The notes beneath the pieces are model-generated. The model saw only the letters and a program-made list of their open reading frames with translations. It searched no databases and had not been told where the DNA came from. From Halosimplex salinum (GTDB lineage: Archaea; Halobacteriota; Halobacteria; Halobacteriales; Haloarculaceae), in contig NZ_QWGG01000001.1 in the NCBI RefSeq assembly GCF_003730195.1, positions 806,001-870,000 of the forward strand: a DNA stretch of 64,000 nt. The letters are read 5' to 3'. The translations under genes and the position numbers were made by a program. This document shows positions 15,743-23,537 of the stretch, piece by piece. Numbering within the stretch: the first letter of the stretch is position 1; every line of letters starts with the position of its first letter.

Positions 15743-16639
15743 TCACGCGTCGACGACGTCGAACTCGTAGCCGACCCTGTCGCGAACGATCTCGATCCCC
15801 TCGGCCGCGCGGTCGAACGACGCTTCGTCGGCGAAGGCGAGTCGCCGCGGCGGCGACTCCGTGTCGGTCACCCGCGAGAGCGTCCACGTGAAGGCGCGAA
15901 GCACCGTCCGCAGGACGCGACTCGGCTCGCGTTCGACGCGCTCGCGGAGGGGCTCCCAGTCGACGACCAGTTCGCGTCGGTCCCGGTCGACCGCGACGCG
16001 TCGCACGTGACGGAGCGAGACGCCCGACCCCGTCTCGAACCGGAGACTCCGGTGGTCGAGTTCGCCGCCGTCCTCCCAGGTGGCGACCGGTCCCGTGGGC
16101 ACGACGGCACACGGCAGCTCCGCGAGCCGTTCGGTCGCCCGTTCGACGAGTCCGGGAGCCCCCTCGCCGTCGAGTTCCATCTGGGAGTGGTGCGGGACCG
16201 ACCGGTAGATCCACTCGTCGTCGCGGCGGACTTCGACGGTTTCGACGTCCCACACCCGCCAGCGCGCGTCGCCGAGGGGATCGCCGTCCGACTCCTCGGT
16301 GTCGACCGTGAGCCCACGCCGGAGCGCGTCGGCGTCACCCGGGAGCGTCGCTCGCCACGTCGGACCGTCACCTCGGAGTCCGGCGCCGTCGGGCAGTCGC
16401 TCCAGTTCGTCGTCGAGGACTCGCTGGGTGTGCGGACTCCGGTCGAGCAGGTCGTCGCTCGTCGTCGCGAGGAGCGCCTCGTCGCCGAACTCGCAGCCGA
16501 CGGACACGAGTCGGGTGTCGGCGGCGACCGCGTCCGCCGGGTCGCCGCGACAGACGACCTCGTGCGTCGCCTCGCTGCCGCCGGTCTCGCGGCTCGGGCC
16601 GCCGACGTTCTCGCGGCTCGGGCCTCCGGCGTTCGTCAT
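15743..16639 (-). CDS. Conserved haloarchaeal hypothetical protein
   Basis: The 298-residue soluble, acidic protein has no membrane segment and no motif that I can assign. Its first 15 residues contain a short duplicated unit (GGPSRE repeated), which looks like a flexible tag and leaves the true start uncertain. It lies 53 bases upstream of the degenerate Nudix gene on the same strand, so the two may be co-transcribed. Confidence 0.7.
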   Translation of the reverse strand: MTNAGGPSRENVGGPSRETGGSEATHEVVCRGDPADAVAADTRLVSVGCEFGDEALLATTSDDLLDRSPHTQRVLDDELERLPDGAGLRGDGPTWRATLPGDADALRRGLTVDTEESDGDPLGDARWRVWDVETVEVRRDDEWIYRSVPHHSQMELDGEGAPGLVERATERLAELPCAVVPTGPVATWEDGGELDHRSLRFETGSGVSLRHVRRVAVDRDRRELVVDWEPLRERVEREPSRVLRTVLRAFTWTLSRVTDTESPPRRLAFADEASFDRAAEGIEIVRDRVGYEFDVVDA

Positions 16640-16779
16640 CGTCCGTCGATTTTCCCGGCGCTCTCAAGTGCGTTCCGGGGACGTGGGACCGACCCGCAGC
16701 GTCGTCGCACCGGTGCGGGCGCGTCGACCGACGGGGGCTCACCGAAACGCTCTCGTCGGTCGGGGACGCGCTCCCTCGC

Positions 16780-17520
16780 ATGCGAACCATCGACGAAGTC
16801 CACGTCGTGCCGCTGGGGTACGAGCACGACCGGATCCTCCAGCCCGTCCGCAAGCACGACGCGGACGTGGTCTACCTGCTCGCGGCCGACGGCGAGCACA
16901 CGCCGCTGACCCCCTACCAGGAAGCCCTGGTCGAGGAACTCGAAGCCGACGGACGGACCATCCGCTTCCGGGAGACCGATCTGAGCGACCTCTACGACGT
17001 GCTGGCGGTCGTGACGACCGTCGCGGCCTACCACTCCGACGACGTGGTCCGGGTGAACGTCTCCAGCGGCGGCAAACTCGCGGCCATCGGGAGCGCCATC
17101 GCCTGCATGGCCACGGACGCGACGGCCTACTACGTCCGCGTCGAGGAACACGTCCCCGACCTGGAGACCAACCCGCGAACGCGGGGGATGCGCGGCGACG
17201 AAGTGCTCCCGTCGTACCCCATCGAGGCGGTCTCCCGCGACCAGGTCGCGATACTCGACTACCTGGAAGCGACCAACGACGACACGTACACCGCGAAGAA
17301 ATCGGATCTCATCGACTACGCGGAGACCGCCGAACTCTCCTTCATCGCCGACGCCGACCCCGCCAACGACAAGGCGAAGTTCGCCCTCCTGAACGCGAAC
17401 ATCGTCGACCCGCTGGTCGACGACGGCTACGTCGAGGTCGAACGCGTCGGCCGACAGAAACAGATCCGCCTGACCGACACCGGCGAGAACGTCCTCCACG
17501 CGTTCCGTCACAAGCTCTGA
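16780..17520 (+). CDS. HFX_2341-family regulator: CARF-like sensor plus winged helix
   Basis: The 246-residue protein has an N-terminal alpha/beta domain (residues 1-140) with the Rossmann-like start EVHVVPLGYEHDRILQP and the ligand-loop phrase VNVSSGGKLAAIGSAIA. This is the pattern of DUF6293/HFX_2341 proteins, which belong to the CARF ligand-sensing superfamily. The C-terminal part (about 160-246) is a winged helix ending DDGYVEVERVGRQKQIRLTDTGENVLHAF. CARF domains often bind cyclic oligonucleotides in CRISPR systems, but no CRISPR array or cas gene is present in this window. The ligand and targets are unknown. It is monocistronic. Confidence 0.85.
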   Translation: MRTIDEVHVVPLGYEHDRILQPVRKHDADVVYLLAADGEHTPLTPYQEALVEELEADGRTIRFRETDLSDLYDVLAVVTTVAAYHSDDVVRVNVSSGGKLAAIGSAIACMATDATAYYVRVEEHVPDLETNPRTRGMRGDEVLPSYPIEAVSRDQVAILDYLEATNDDTYTAKKSDLIDYAETAELSFIADADPANDKAKFALLNANIVDPLVDDGYVEVERVGRQKQIRLTDTGENVLHAFRHKL

Positions 17521-17979
17521 GCCGTCGCTGGCCCGTTCTCCCTGGCCCGTTCAGTCCCCGTTCCGCAAACAGTTCAGATAGTTCGTATAGTATGAACGGT
17601 GTCGACACAATAGATAGTACTCGGGTAGTAATTACATACCGACGGCGGCTACCTGCTAGTGCGCGCAGTTCGGTGGGTGGGGCGGCATCCGAGCCACCCT
17701 GTCAGGTCCCCGCGCTTCGGCCCTCCGCCGGTCTCCTCACCGGACTGCGCCGCTGGTGTATCGCGTGGCAACTGACTCACCTGTGCCTCTGACGGGGCGA
17801 CCGGTCGCCCGGTCGCTCCGCTCTTTCGTCGACGTCGTCTCCAGTGGAGCGTCTCTCGAAACTGGGCTCGACGGATCCACCTCCACGGCGAGAACGAGGG
17901 GATCATCGGCCGGCAAGCGGACGTGCCACTGAAACCGGGTATCAGCGGAATTATGCCGGTCGTCCCAGAAGTGCTGGCG
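17521..17979. other. Intergenic region with a 16-base palindrome
   Basis: No gene could be supported. The first third is AT-rich (around 17575-17640, with repeated TAGT/TATAGT motifs) and the rest is G+C-rich. A perfect 16-base palindrome GGGCGACCGGTCGCCC lies at 17795-17810. The minus-strand frame through the G+C-rich part has no start with a promoter. Confidence 0.5.
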
Positions 17980-18216
17980 ATGCCCTCCGAGACAGTCGCG
18001 TTGCTCAGGTCGATCCGCCGCTGGTTGATGAGTCTCGTGTTCGTACTCGGCGTCGGTGTGGTGACGCTCGCGAACACCGGGTACGTGGTCTCCGGCTATC
18101 AGGACGGTCTCCTGTTCGCGCTCGCCGGGGTAGCTGGAGGGACCGTCGCTCTCGCGAGCGCTCTGACCTGGGTCGGTGATTTCGCATCACAGGAGGCGGG
18201 GAGTCGCGACTCGTAG
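17980..18216 (+). CDS. Small membrane protein
   Basis: The 78-residue protein has two hydrophobic stretches (about residues 14-33 and 42-63) and a charged tail. The start is uncertain; ATG 17980 (MPSETVALLRSIRRW) is chosen because the segment before it has no coding bias, while an ATG at 17923 is also possible. There is no recognised family and no partner on the same strand. It is convergent with xacA, 35 bases away. Confidence 0.5.
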   Translation: MPSETVALLRSIRRWLMSLVFVLGVGVVTLANTGYVVSGYQDGLLFALAGVAGGTVALASALTWVGDFASQEAGSRDS

Positions 18217-18251
18217 CGACGTCTCGAGCCACAGAAACGCTCGGTGGACCG

Positions 18252-19319
18252 TTACAGTTCGACGCGCTCGCCCTCGTCGGCCGCCTCGTAGACGGCGTCG
18301 ATGGCCTGCTGGTCGACGAGACCGTGTTCGCCGTCGCCGAGGATCGGGGTGTCGGTCAGGACGTGGTCGGCGAAGTACTCCAGCGAGCGTTTGGTCTCCT
18401 GGATCTGGTCGAACTCGGTGGTGATGGTGGTGTCGCCGCGGGTGACCGTCAGGACGCGCTCGTCGCCGAGGAAGGCGTCTTCGAGGAGGAGTTCGCCCTT
18501 CGTGCCGACGACGCGGAGGCTGCTGGCGTACTGGGCGTTCTGGCTGGCGGTGCAGGAGGCGAGGACGCCGTCCTCGAACTCGACGGTGAAGGCGGCCCGC
18601 TCGTCGGGCACCTCGTCGAAGGCGTCGTGTTCGGACCACGTGGCGCCGGAGACGGCGACGGGGTCCCTGTCGAGGACGAACCGCGAGGTGTTGATCGAGT
18701 AGACGCCCAGATCGGTGACGGACGCCCCGGCACCGGCGAGGGACGGGTTGAGCCGCCACTGGTCCTCGTTGTCGTTGATCTCGAGGAGGAGCTGGGACAT
18801 GTTGCCGTGGACGAGCGTCGGGTCGCCGATGAACCCGCTGTCGATCAGCTCTCGCATCATCCGCACGGCCGGCTGGACGTGCATCCGGTACTCGACGCCG
18901 AGCGTCACGTCGCTGGCGGCCGCGACGACCTTCTCCGCGCGCTCGGTGTTGGCTTCGAGGGGCTTCTCGCAGAGGATGTCCTTGCCGAACTCCGCCGCCG
19001 CCTCGACGTAGGGGAGGTGGAGGGCGTTCGGCGTGGCGATGTAGACGGCGTCGTAGGCGTCGGTGGCCACGCCGTCCTGGAACTCGTCGTAGGTGAGTCC
19101 GTGTTCGATCGTCTCGTGGTCCTCGGCGACGCCCTCGGCCTTCTCGGTCGAGGAGGAGACGACGACCGTCGTCTCCAGGTGCTCCAGATCGTTGGTCGCC
19201 GGGATGGCGTGGTCGAGGGTCCACCAGCCGAGCCCCACCATCGCGAAGCGTACCGTCCCCTCGTCCGCCTGGGGCCAGTCACGTGTCGTGAACTCGTCGA
19301 AGTACTCGTGCAGATCCAT
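18252..19319 (-). CDS. xacA: D-xylose 1-dehydrogenase (Gfo/Idh/MocA family)
   Basis: The 355-residue NAD(P)-dependent enzyme oxidises D-xylose to xylonolactone, the first step of the haloarchaeal oxidative pentose pathway. The start EYFDEFTTRDWPQADEGTVRFAMVGLGWW and the phrase THDAYDAVYIATPNALHLPYVEAA-like segment near residue 95 follow the characterised haloarchaeal xylose dehydrogenases. The Rossmann motif VGLGWW and the catalytic-site CEKPLEA are visible. ATG 19319 is chosen because a TATA-like ATCACTTATG lies about 29 bases upstream. The rest of the pathway is 38 kb away at 57.9-61.9 kb. Confidence 0.88.
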   Translation of the reverse strand: MDLHEYFDEFTTRDWPQADEGTVRFAMVGLGWWTLDHAIPATNDLEHLETTVVVSSSTEKAEGVAEDHETIEHGLTYDEFQDGVATDAYDAVYIATPNALHLPYVEAAAEFGKDILCEKPLEANTERAEKVVAAASDVTLGVEYRMHVQPAVRMMRELIDSGFIGDPTLVHGNMSQLLLEINDNEDQWRLNPSLAGAGASVTDLGVYSINTSRFVLDRDPVAVSGATWSEHDAFDEVPDERAAFTVEFEDGVLASCTASQNAQYASSLRVVGTKGELLLEDAFLGDERVLTVTRGDTTITTEFDQIQETKRSLEYFADHVLTDTPILGDGEHGLVDQQAIDAVYEAADEGERVEL

Positions 19320-19343
19320 GAGCGAGTGGGCGCACGCGACCGG

Positions 19344-19353
19344 CATAAGTGAT
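19344..19353 (-). promoter_or_regulatory. TATA box of xacA
   Basis: ATCACTTATG on the minus strand is centred about 29 bases before ATG 19319, predicting a leaderless mRNA. Confidence 0.5.
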
Positions 19354-19433
19354 ACGAAGCCACTCAAGATTCACCGGCCAGCGCCGTCAGATTCCGCATG
19401 ATCGGACGAGAACCGGCTCCGTTCAATGCGGGG

Positions 19434-20450
19434 TCAGCCCCGCCACTCCAGCACTGTGGCCGCCCAGGTGTAGCCGGTGCCCGCCGCGAGATAGAGCACC
19501 ACGTCACCGCGGTCGAGCCACCCGCGCGAGCGCGCTTCCTCAGTGGCGAGCGCCTGGTCGACGCTCTGGACGTGCCCGTAGTCGTCGAGGTAGTAGTGAC
19601 CCCGGTCGTCGAGCCCGAGTTCGTCGCAGAGGTAGGCGTGGAACGAGCGCTTCATGTGGGTGATCGCCCCGAAGTCGAGCGCCGAGCGGTCGTAGCCCGA
19701 CCGGTCCAGCGCCGTGTCGGCCACCTCGAGGAAGTTCGGGAGACTCACCTCGGCGAGGCGCTCCTTCATCTCAGCGTGGTCGCGCACCCGGAGCGCGTGC
19801 ATCCCCGAGTCGACCGTCTCGCGGGACGCCGGATGGCGTGTGCCGCCGCCGGGGACGATCACGTCACGGGAGAAACTGCCGTCCGTGACGGCCGCGCTCT
19901 CGTGGACGGTCGCCAGCGCGCGCTCGTGCGTGTCCCGCTCCAGGACCATCGCCGAAGCGCCGCTCCCGAAGTTGAACGTGAAAGAGGTGTCGGGGTCCTC
20001 GTAGTCGACCAGGTCCTCCTCGCGACTGGCCGCGACGAGCAGTATCTTGTCGGGGGCGTCGGCCTCGATCTGGGCCTTCGACTCGCGGATCGCGACCGGC
20101 GCGCCGGCACAGAGGGCGTAGCTCTCGGTGGCGTAGGCGTCGGTCGCGCCGATCCGGTCGGCCACGTCGGCGGCGAGGCTCCAGACGACGTGGTCCTTGT
20201 ACTCGCTGCCGTGATAGCAGACGACGTCGAGGTCGGCGGGGTCCCAGTCGGCGTCGGCGAGCGCGGCCGCCGCCGCTTCGACGCACATGTCGCTCGGCTG
20301 TTCGTCCCCGTTCCGGCAGACGTGTTTCCGGCGGATACCCATCTTCTCGACGACCACGTCTCTCGGAATCCCGCTCCGTTCGGCGATGTCTGCGCCGCCG
20401 ATGGTCTCGTCGGGTAGCGTCGTCCCGACGCCGGTGAGGTGGACCGTCAC
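19434..20450 (-). CDS. KAS III-like (FabH-fold) condensing enzyme
   Basis: The 338-residue thiolase-fold protein resembles 3-oxoacyl-ACP synthase III and archaeal HMG-CoA-synthase relatives. The nucleophile Cys is in ALCAGAPVAI (about residue 115) and a histidine in AITHMKRSFH (about residue 260). The position of the third triad residue, usually Asn in YGNTSAAS, reads YGHVQSVDQ here. It is the last gene of the second liv operon, and its ATG overlaps the livM stop by ATGA. Haloarchaea make isoprenoid lipids, so a fatty-acid role is unlikely. Together with the acyl-CoA ligase nearby it may act on imported acyl groups, which is inference. Confidence 0.8.
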   Translation of the reverse strand: MTVHLTGVGTTLPDETIGGADIAERSGIPRDVVVEKMGIRRKHVCRNGDEQPSDMCVEAAAAALADADWDPADLDVVCYHGSEYKDHVVWSLAADVADRIGATDAYATESYALCAGAPVAIRESKAQIEADAPDKILLVAASREEDLVDYEDPDTSFTFNFGSGASAMVLERDTHERALATVHESAAVTDGSFSRDVIVPGGGTRHPASRETVDSGMHALRVRDHAEMKERLAEVSLPNFLEVADTALDRSGYDRSALDFGAITHMKRSFHAYLCDELGLDDRGHYYLDDYGHVQSVDQALATEEARSRGWLDRGDVVLYLAAGTGYTWAATVLEWRG

Positions 20451-21643
20451 CGGTCACCCCACACTCGGGCGGGCAGGGTCTCGGAGAGCTTGCCGCCGAG
20501 TCGACTCCGCACCGTCCCGAGGATGCCGCTCGGGACGTAGAGGACGACCAGGACGAAGACGATGCCGACGTAGAGGCTGGCGTGGCCGTTCAGCGCCGCC
20601 TGGATGAACCCCTGGACGCTGATCCCGCCGGGGAGTTGCGTCGTGAGCAGTCCCTCGCTCAGCGTCTCCTGCAGGTACGGCAGGAGCCCGCCGCCCTGGC
20701 CGCGGTTCGAGAGGAACTCGCGGACGCCGTGGTCGAACAGGTGGCCGTACAGCGGGCCGGCCAGGGTGCCGAACCCGCCGATGATGCTCGCGAGCAGGGC
20801 GTCACCGGTCACCAGGAAGTAGAACGTGTTCTCGGGCGTGACCGAGCGCCTGAACCCCGCGAAGAGCGCGCCGGCGACGCCGCCGAAGAAGGCGCTCATC
20901 ACGAACGCTCCCAGCTTGTAGCGGAACGTGTCGTACCCGATCGCCTCCGCTCGCTCCTCGTTCTCCCTGATGGCGATCATCACCCGGCCGAAGGGGGAGT
21001 GGATCACCCGCTGCATCGCGAAATAGGAGAGCAGGACGACCAGCCCGACCATGTAGAAGGAGACGGTGTACGTCCCGAGTTCGTGGCCGAGTAGCGTCAC
21101 CGTGTCGCCGGTGAAACTCCCGATAGCGAGGTTCAACTGGTCGACGAAGGGGATCCCGATCCCGAAGCCCTCGGCGTGCGTCGACCCCACGGCGGGGCCG
21201 TCGCGGGGATTGCTCGCCACGTAGTCCCAGCCGCGGACGAAGACGTACATGACCTGCGCGAACCCGAGCGTGATCATCGCGAAGTACACGCCCGTCAGCC
21301 GGAAGGAGACGAGGCCGATGACGACGGCCAGTAGCGCGGCGAGGACCGCTGCGATCAACAGCGACACCACGAACGGCGTTCCCGGCGGGAGCAGCGGGAC
21401 CTTGCCGTTGGCGATCAGGATGACGACGTACGCGCCGGTGCCGTAGAAGGCGGCGTGGCCGAACGAGAGGTAGCCGGTGTAGCCGCTGATGAAGTCGAAC
21501 GACATCGCGAACAGCGCGAAGTACAGCACGGCGACCATCGAGTCCATCCGCGGGAGGACGGCGACGGCGAGGTTCGCGACCGGCGAGTTCGTCAGCAGGT
21601 GGTACACGGCCGGATAGGCGACGAGCGCGAGGATCACCAGCAT
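20447..21643 (-). CDS. livM: ABC transporter permease LivM (second system)
   Basis: The 398-residue permease has the family motif FDFISGYTGYLSFGHAAFYG near residue 50 and the coupling loop HSPFGRVMIAIRENEERAEAIGYD near residue 215. ATG 21643 is the only conventional start. The frame stays open upstream through a plausible cytoplasmic segment (RWAEERGVSWPLDHLRSQQ) as far as an ATT codon that overlaps the livH stop, so translation might begin there at a rare start codon. Downstream it overlaps the condensing enzyme by ATGA. Confidence 0.9.
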   Translation of the reverse strand: MLVILALVAYPAVYHLLTNSPVANLAVAVLPRMDSMVAVLYFALFAMSFDFISGYTGYLSFGHAAFYGTGAYVVILIANGKVPLLPPGTPFVVSLLIAAVLAALLAVVIGLVSFRLTGVYFAMITLGFAQVMYVFVRGWDYVASNPRDGPAVGSTHAEGFGIGIPFVDQLNLAIGSFTGDTVTLLGHELGTYTVSFYMVGLVVLLSYFAMQRVIHSPFGRVMIAIRENEERAEAIGYDTFRYKLGAFVMSAFFGGVAGALFAGFRRSVTPENTFYFLVTGDALLASIIGGFGTLAGPLYGHLFDHGVREFLSNRGQGGGLLPYLQETLSEGLLTTQLPGGISVQGFIQAALNGHASLYVGIVFVLVVLYVPSGILGTVRSRLGGKLSETLPARVWGDR

Positions 21644-21716
21644 GTGGACCTGCTGGCTCCGCAGGTGGTCGAGGGGCCAGGAGACGCCACGCTCCTCGGC
21701 CCAGCGGGTGACGGAG

Positions 21717-22757
21717 CTAATGGCCCCCCACCTCCTCGACGCCGTAGAGCCCCTGCGGTTTCACGACGAGCATCCCGACGAGGATGAGGAACACGGCCAT
21801 CTCGGGGAGCCACGTCCACGTGACGACGTTCTGGAACCACCAGGTCGTGGTCGCGTCGGCCATGCCGACGACAAGCGCGCCCGCGACGGTGCCGCGGAAG
21901 GTACCGAGGCCGCCGATGATGACGACGACGAACGCCGGCAGGAGCGTCTCCGCCGCGAGCGGCACGCTCGCGCCCCAGACGGGGTCCCACATCAGGAGCG
22001 CGCCGGCGACGCCGGCGATACCCGCACCGAGCGCGAACACCACCGTGAAGACGCGCCGCACGTCGATGCCGAGAGCCTCGGCCATCTCGGCGTCCTCGCT
22101 GCCGGCGCGGATGTACAGGCCGTACCGGGTCCGGGTGAGGAACGCCCAGATGGCGGCGACCGTCGCGACGCCGAGCAGTATCTCGAACACCGCCAGCCCG
22201 CGAATCGAGAGCGGTCCGAGCGACTGGTCGGTCGCGAGGAACGCCGGCTTCGTGCCGAGGGCGCCCTGCCACTCGGAGATAGGCTGGAGCCCGTAGAACT
22301 GGACGACGATCCGGACGACCTCCTCGAGGACGAGCGTCAGCCCGAACGTCAGGAGGATCTGGTAGATCGGCGGCCGGTCGTACAGTTCGCGGATCAGTCC
22401 GACCTCCATGATACCGCCGAGGAGCGAGAGCGCGGCGAACACGACCACGAGCGCGCCGAAGAAGTACGCGAGCCGCGTCCACTGCCCGGTCGCGCTCCCG
22501 ACGAGGACGACCATGACGACGCCCGCCAGGTACGCGCCGATCATCGTCAGCGACCCGTGGGCGAAGTTGAGCACGCCCATGAGTCCGAATATCAGCGTGA
22601 GGCCGCTGGCTATCATCACGTAGATGGCCGACTTCGCCAGCCCCTCGACGAGCACGCTCACCAGATTGGTGGGGCGGAGGAACTGGCCCAGTCCGTCGAC
22701 GAAGCCCGTCTGGAGGGCGAACGCGGCCAGTTCCGGCAGGAGCAGGGGTACCGTCAT
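21717..22757 (-). CDS. livH: ABC transporter permease LivH (second system)
   Basis: The 346-residue LivH-family permease has eight to nine membrane segments. Its hallmark GLTLIFGLMGVLNFAHGSLTMIGAY lies near residue 50 and the coupling loop TRYGLYIRAGSEDAEMAEALGID near residue 210. The start at 22757 overlaps the livF stop by ATGA. The long frame running further upstream is livF read out of phase. It forms the channel with LivM. Confidence 0.92.
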   Translation of the reverse strand: MTVPLLLPELAAFALQTGFVDGLGQFLRPTNLVSVLVEGLAKSAIYVMIASGLTLIFGLMGVLNFAHGSLTMIGAYLAGVVMVVLVGSATGQWTRLAYFFGALVVVFAALSLLGGIMEVGLIRELYDRPPIYQILLTFGLTLVLEEVVRIVVQFYGLQPISEWQGALGTKPAFLATDQSLGPLSIRGLAVFEILLGVATVAAIWAFLTRTRYGLYIRAGSEDAEMAEALGIDVRRVFTVVFALGAGIAGVAGALLMWDPVWGASVPLAAETLLPAFVVVIIGGLGTFRGTVAGALVVGMADATTTWWFQNVVTWTWLPEMAVFLILVGMLVVKPQGLYGVEEVGGH

Positions 22758-23452
22758 GCCGAGAGATACCTCCTGAGTCGTTCGTCGTCCGCCGTGACTT
22801 CCGCGGTGTCGCCGTCGTCGACGACCCGGCCCTTGTCGAGCACGTAGAACCGATCCGCCAGATCGAGCGCCAGCGGGAGGTTCTGCTCGACGACGAGCAG
22901 GGTCGTCTCGCGGGCGGCGTCGTTCAGCGCCTCGGCCACGTCCGCCACGATCTGCGGCGCGAGCCCCTCGCTCGGTTCGTCCACGAGGAGGAGGTCGTTC
23001 TCGCCGACGAGGCCCCGCGCGAGCGCGAGCATCTGCTGTTGCCCGCCCGAGAGCGTGCCGGCCTCCTGGTCGCGTCGCTCTTCGAGGATCGGGAACGTGT
23101 CGAAGGCGATCGCGAGCGCCTCGCCCGTGTCCGCGTCGTCGGGGATCGCCACCCGGACGTTCTCGCCGACGGTGAGTTGCGAGAAGATCCGGCGGTCCTC
23201 GGGGATCCACCCGACGCCGCGGTCGGCCACCTCGTGCGTCTCGAGGTCGACGAGCTGTTCGCCGCGGTACTCGATGCTGCCCTCCCGTGGCGGTGTCAAC
23301 TGGAGAATCGAGCGGAGCGTCGTCGTCTTGCCGACGCCGTTTCGCCCGACGAGCGCCACCACCTCGCCCTCGTCGACGGAGAGTGTGACGCCCTCCAGCA
23401 CGTGGCTCTCGCCGTAGTAGGTCTCGACGCCGTCGAGTTCGAGGAGGGTCAC
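22754..23452 (-). CDS. livF: ABC transporter ATP-binding protein LivF (second system)
   Basis: The 232-residue ATPase has Walker A GRNGVGKTT, signature LSGGQQQMLALARGL, Walker B LLLVDEPSEGLAP and the LivF-type IPEDRRIFSQLTVGEN region. The start is a GTG at 23450-23452. Its first bases are part of GTGA, where the TGA closes a 25-codon micro-ORF made of tandem repeats (23449-23526). The LivF frame itself is open through the repeats but has no start codon there, so initiation at GTG by coupling is the likely mode. Confidence 0.92.
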   Translation of the reverse strand: MTLLELDGVETYYGESHVLEGVTLSVDEGEVVALVGRNGVGKTTTLRSILQLTPPREGSIEYRGEQLVDLETHEVADRGVGWIPEDRRIFSQLTVGENVRVAIPDDADTGEALAIAFDTFPILEERRDQEAGTLSGGQQQMLALARGLVGENDLLLVDEPSEGLAPQIVADVAEALNDAARETTLLVVEQNLPLALDLADRFYVLDKGRVVDDGDTAEVTADDERLRRYLSA

Positions 23453-23526
23453 GCCGACGACCCCCCGTTCATGCGACGCCTCCCGTTCATGCGACGCCTC
23501 CCGTTCATGCGACGCCTCCCGTTCAT
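23449..23526 (-). CDS. Candidate 25-codon micro-ORF linking livG and livF
   Basis: The ORF starts with ATGA that contains the livG stop (23523-23525) and ends with TGA inside the GTGA start of livF. Its translation is four near-identical MNGRRR-type hexads and a GSSA-like end. Each 18-base unit carries a GGAGG purine core 5 bases before an ATG. The peptide may have no role of its own; passing ribosomes from livG to livF would be enough. It is read directly from the sequence, but expression is unproven. Confidence 0.4.
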   Translation of the reverse strand: MNGRRRMNGRRRMNGRRRMNGGSSA

Positions 23527-23537
23527 GCGACGCCTCC
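23466..23537. repeat. Four tandem 18-base repeats at the livG-livF junction
   Basis: Units starting at 23466, 23484, 23502 and 23520 are identical: CGTTCATGCGACGCCTCC on the plus strand. Read on the minus strand each contains GGAGG, five spacer bases and ATGA. The most upstream unit (in gene direction) holds the livG stop. This is a multiplied translation-initiation cassette. Confidence 0.9.

Noticed and set aside
17649-18077. Minus-strand coding region before the small membrane protein
   Set aside because: A readable frame exists, but there is no start with a promoter and no recognisable family.
23453-23520. Extension of LivF through the repeats (EASHER frame)
   Set aside because: The frame is open but has no start codon in the repeats, and LivF homologues begin at the GTG.
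23466-23537. CRISPR-like tandem array
   Set aside because: The units are contiguous without spacers and far too short. The repeat is explained by multiplied start-stop sites.
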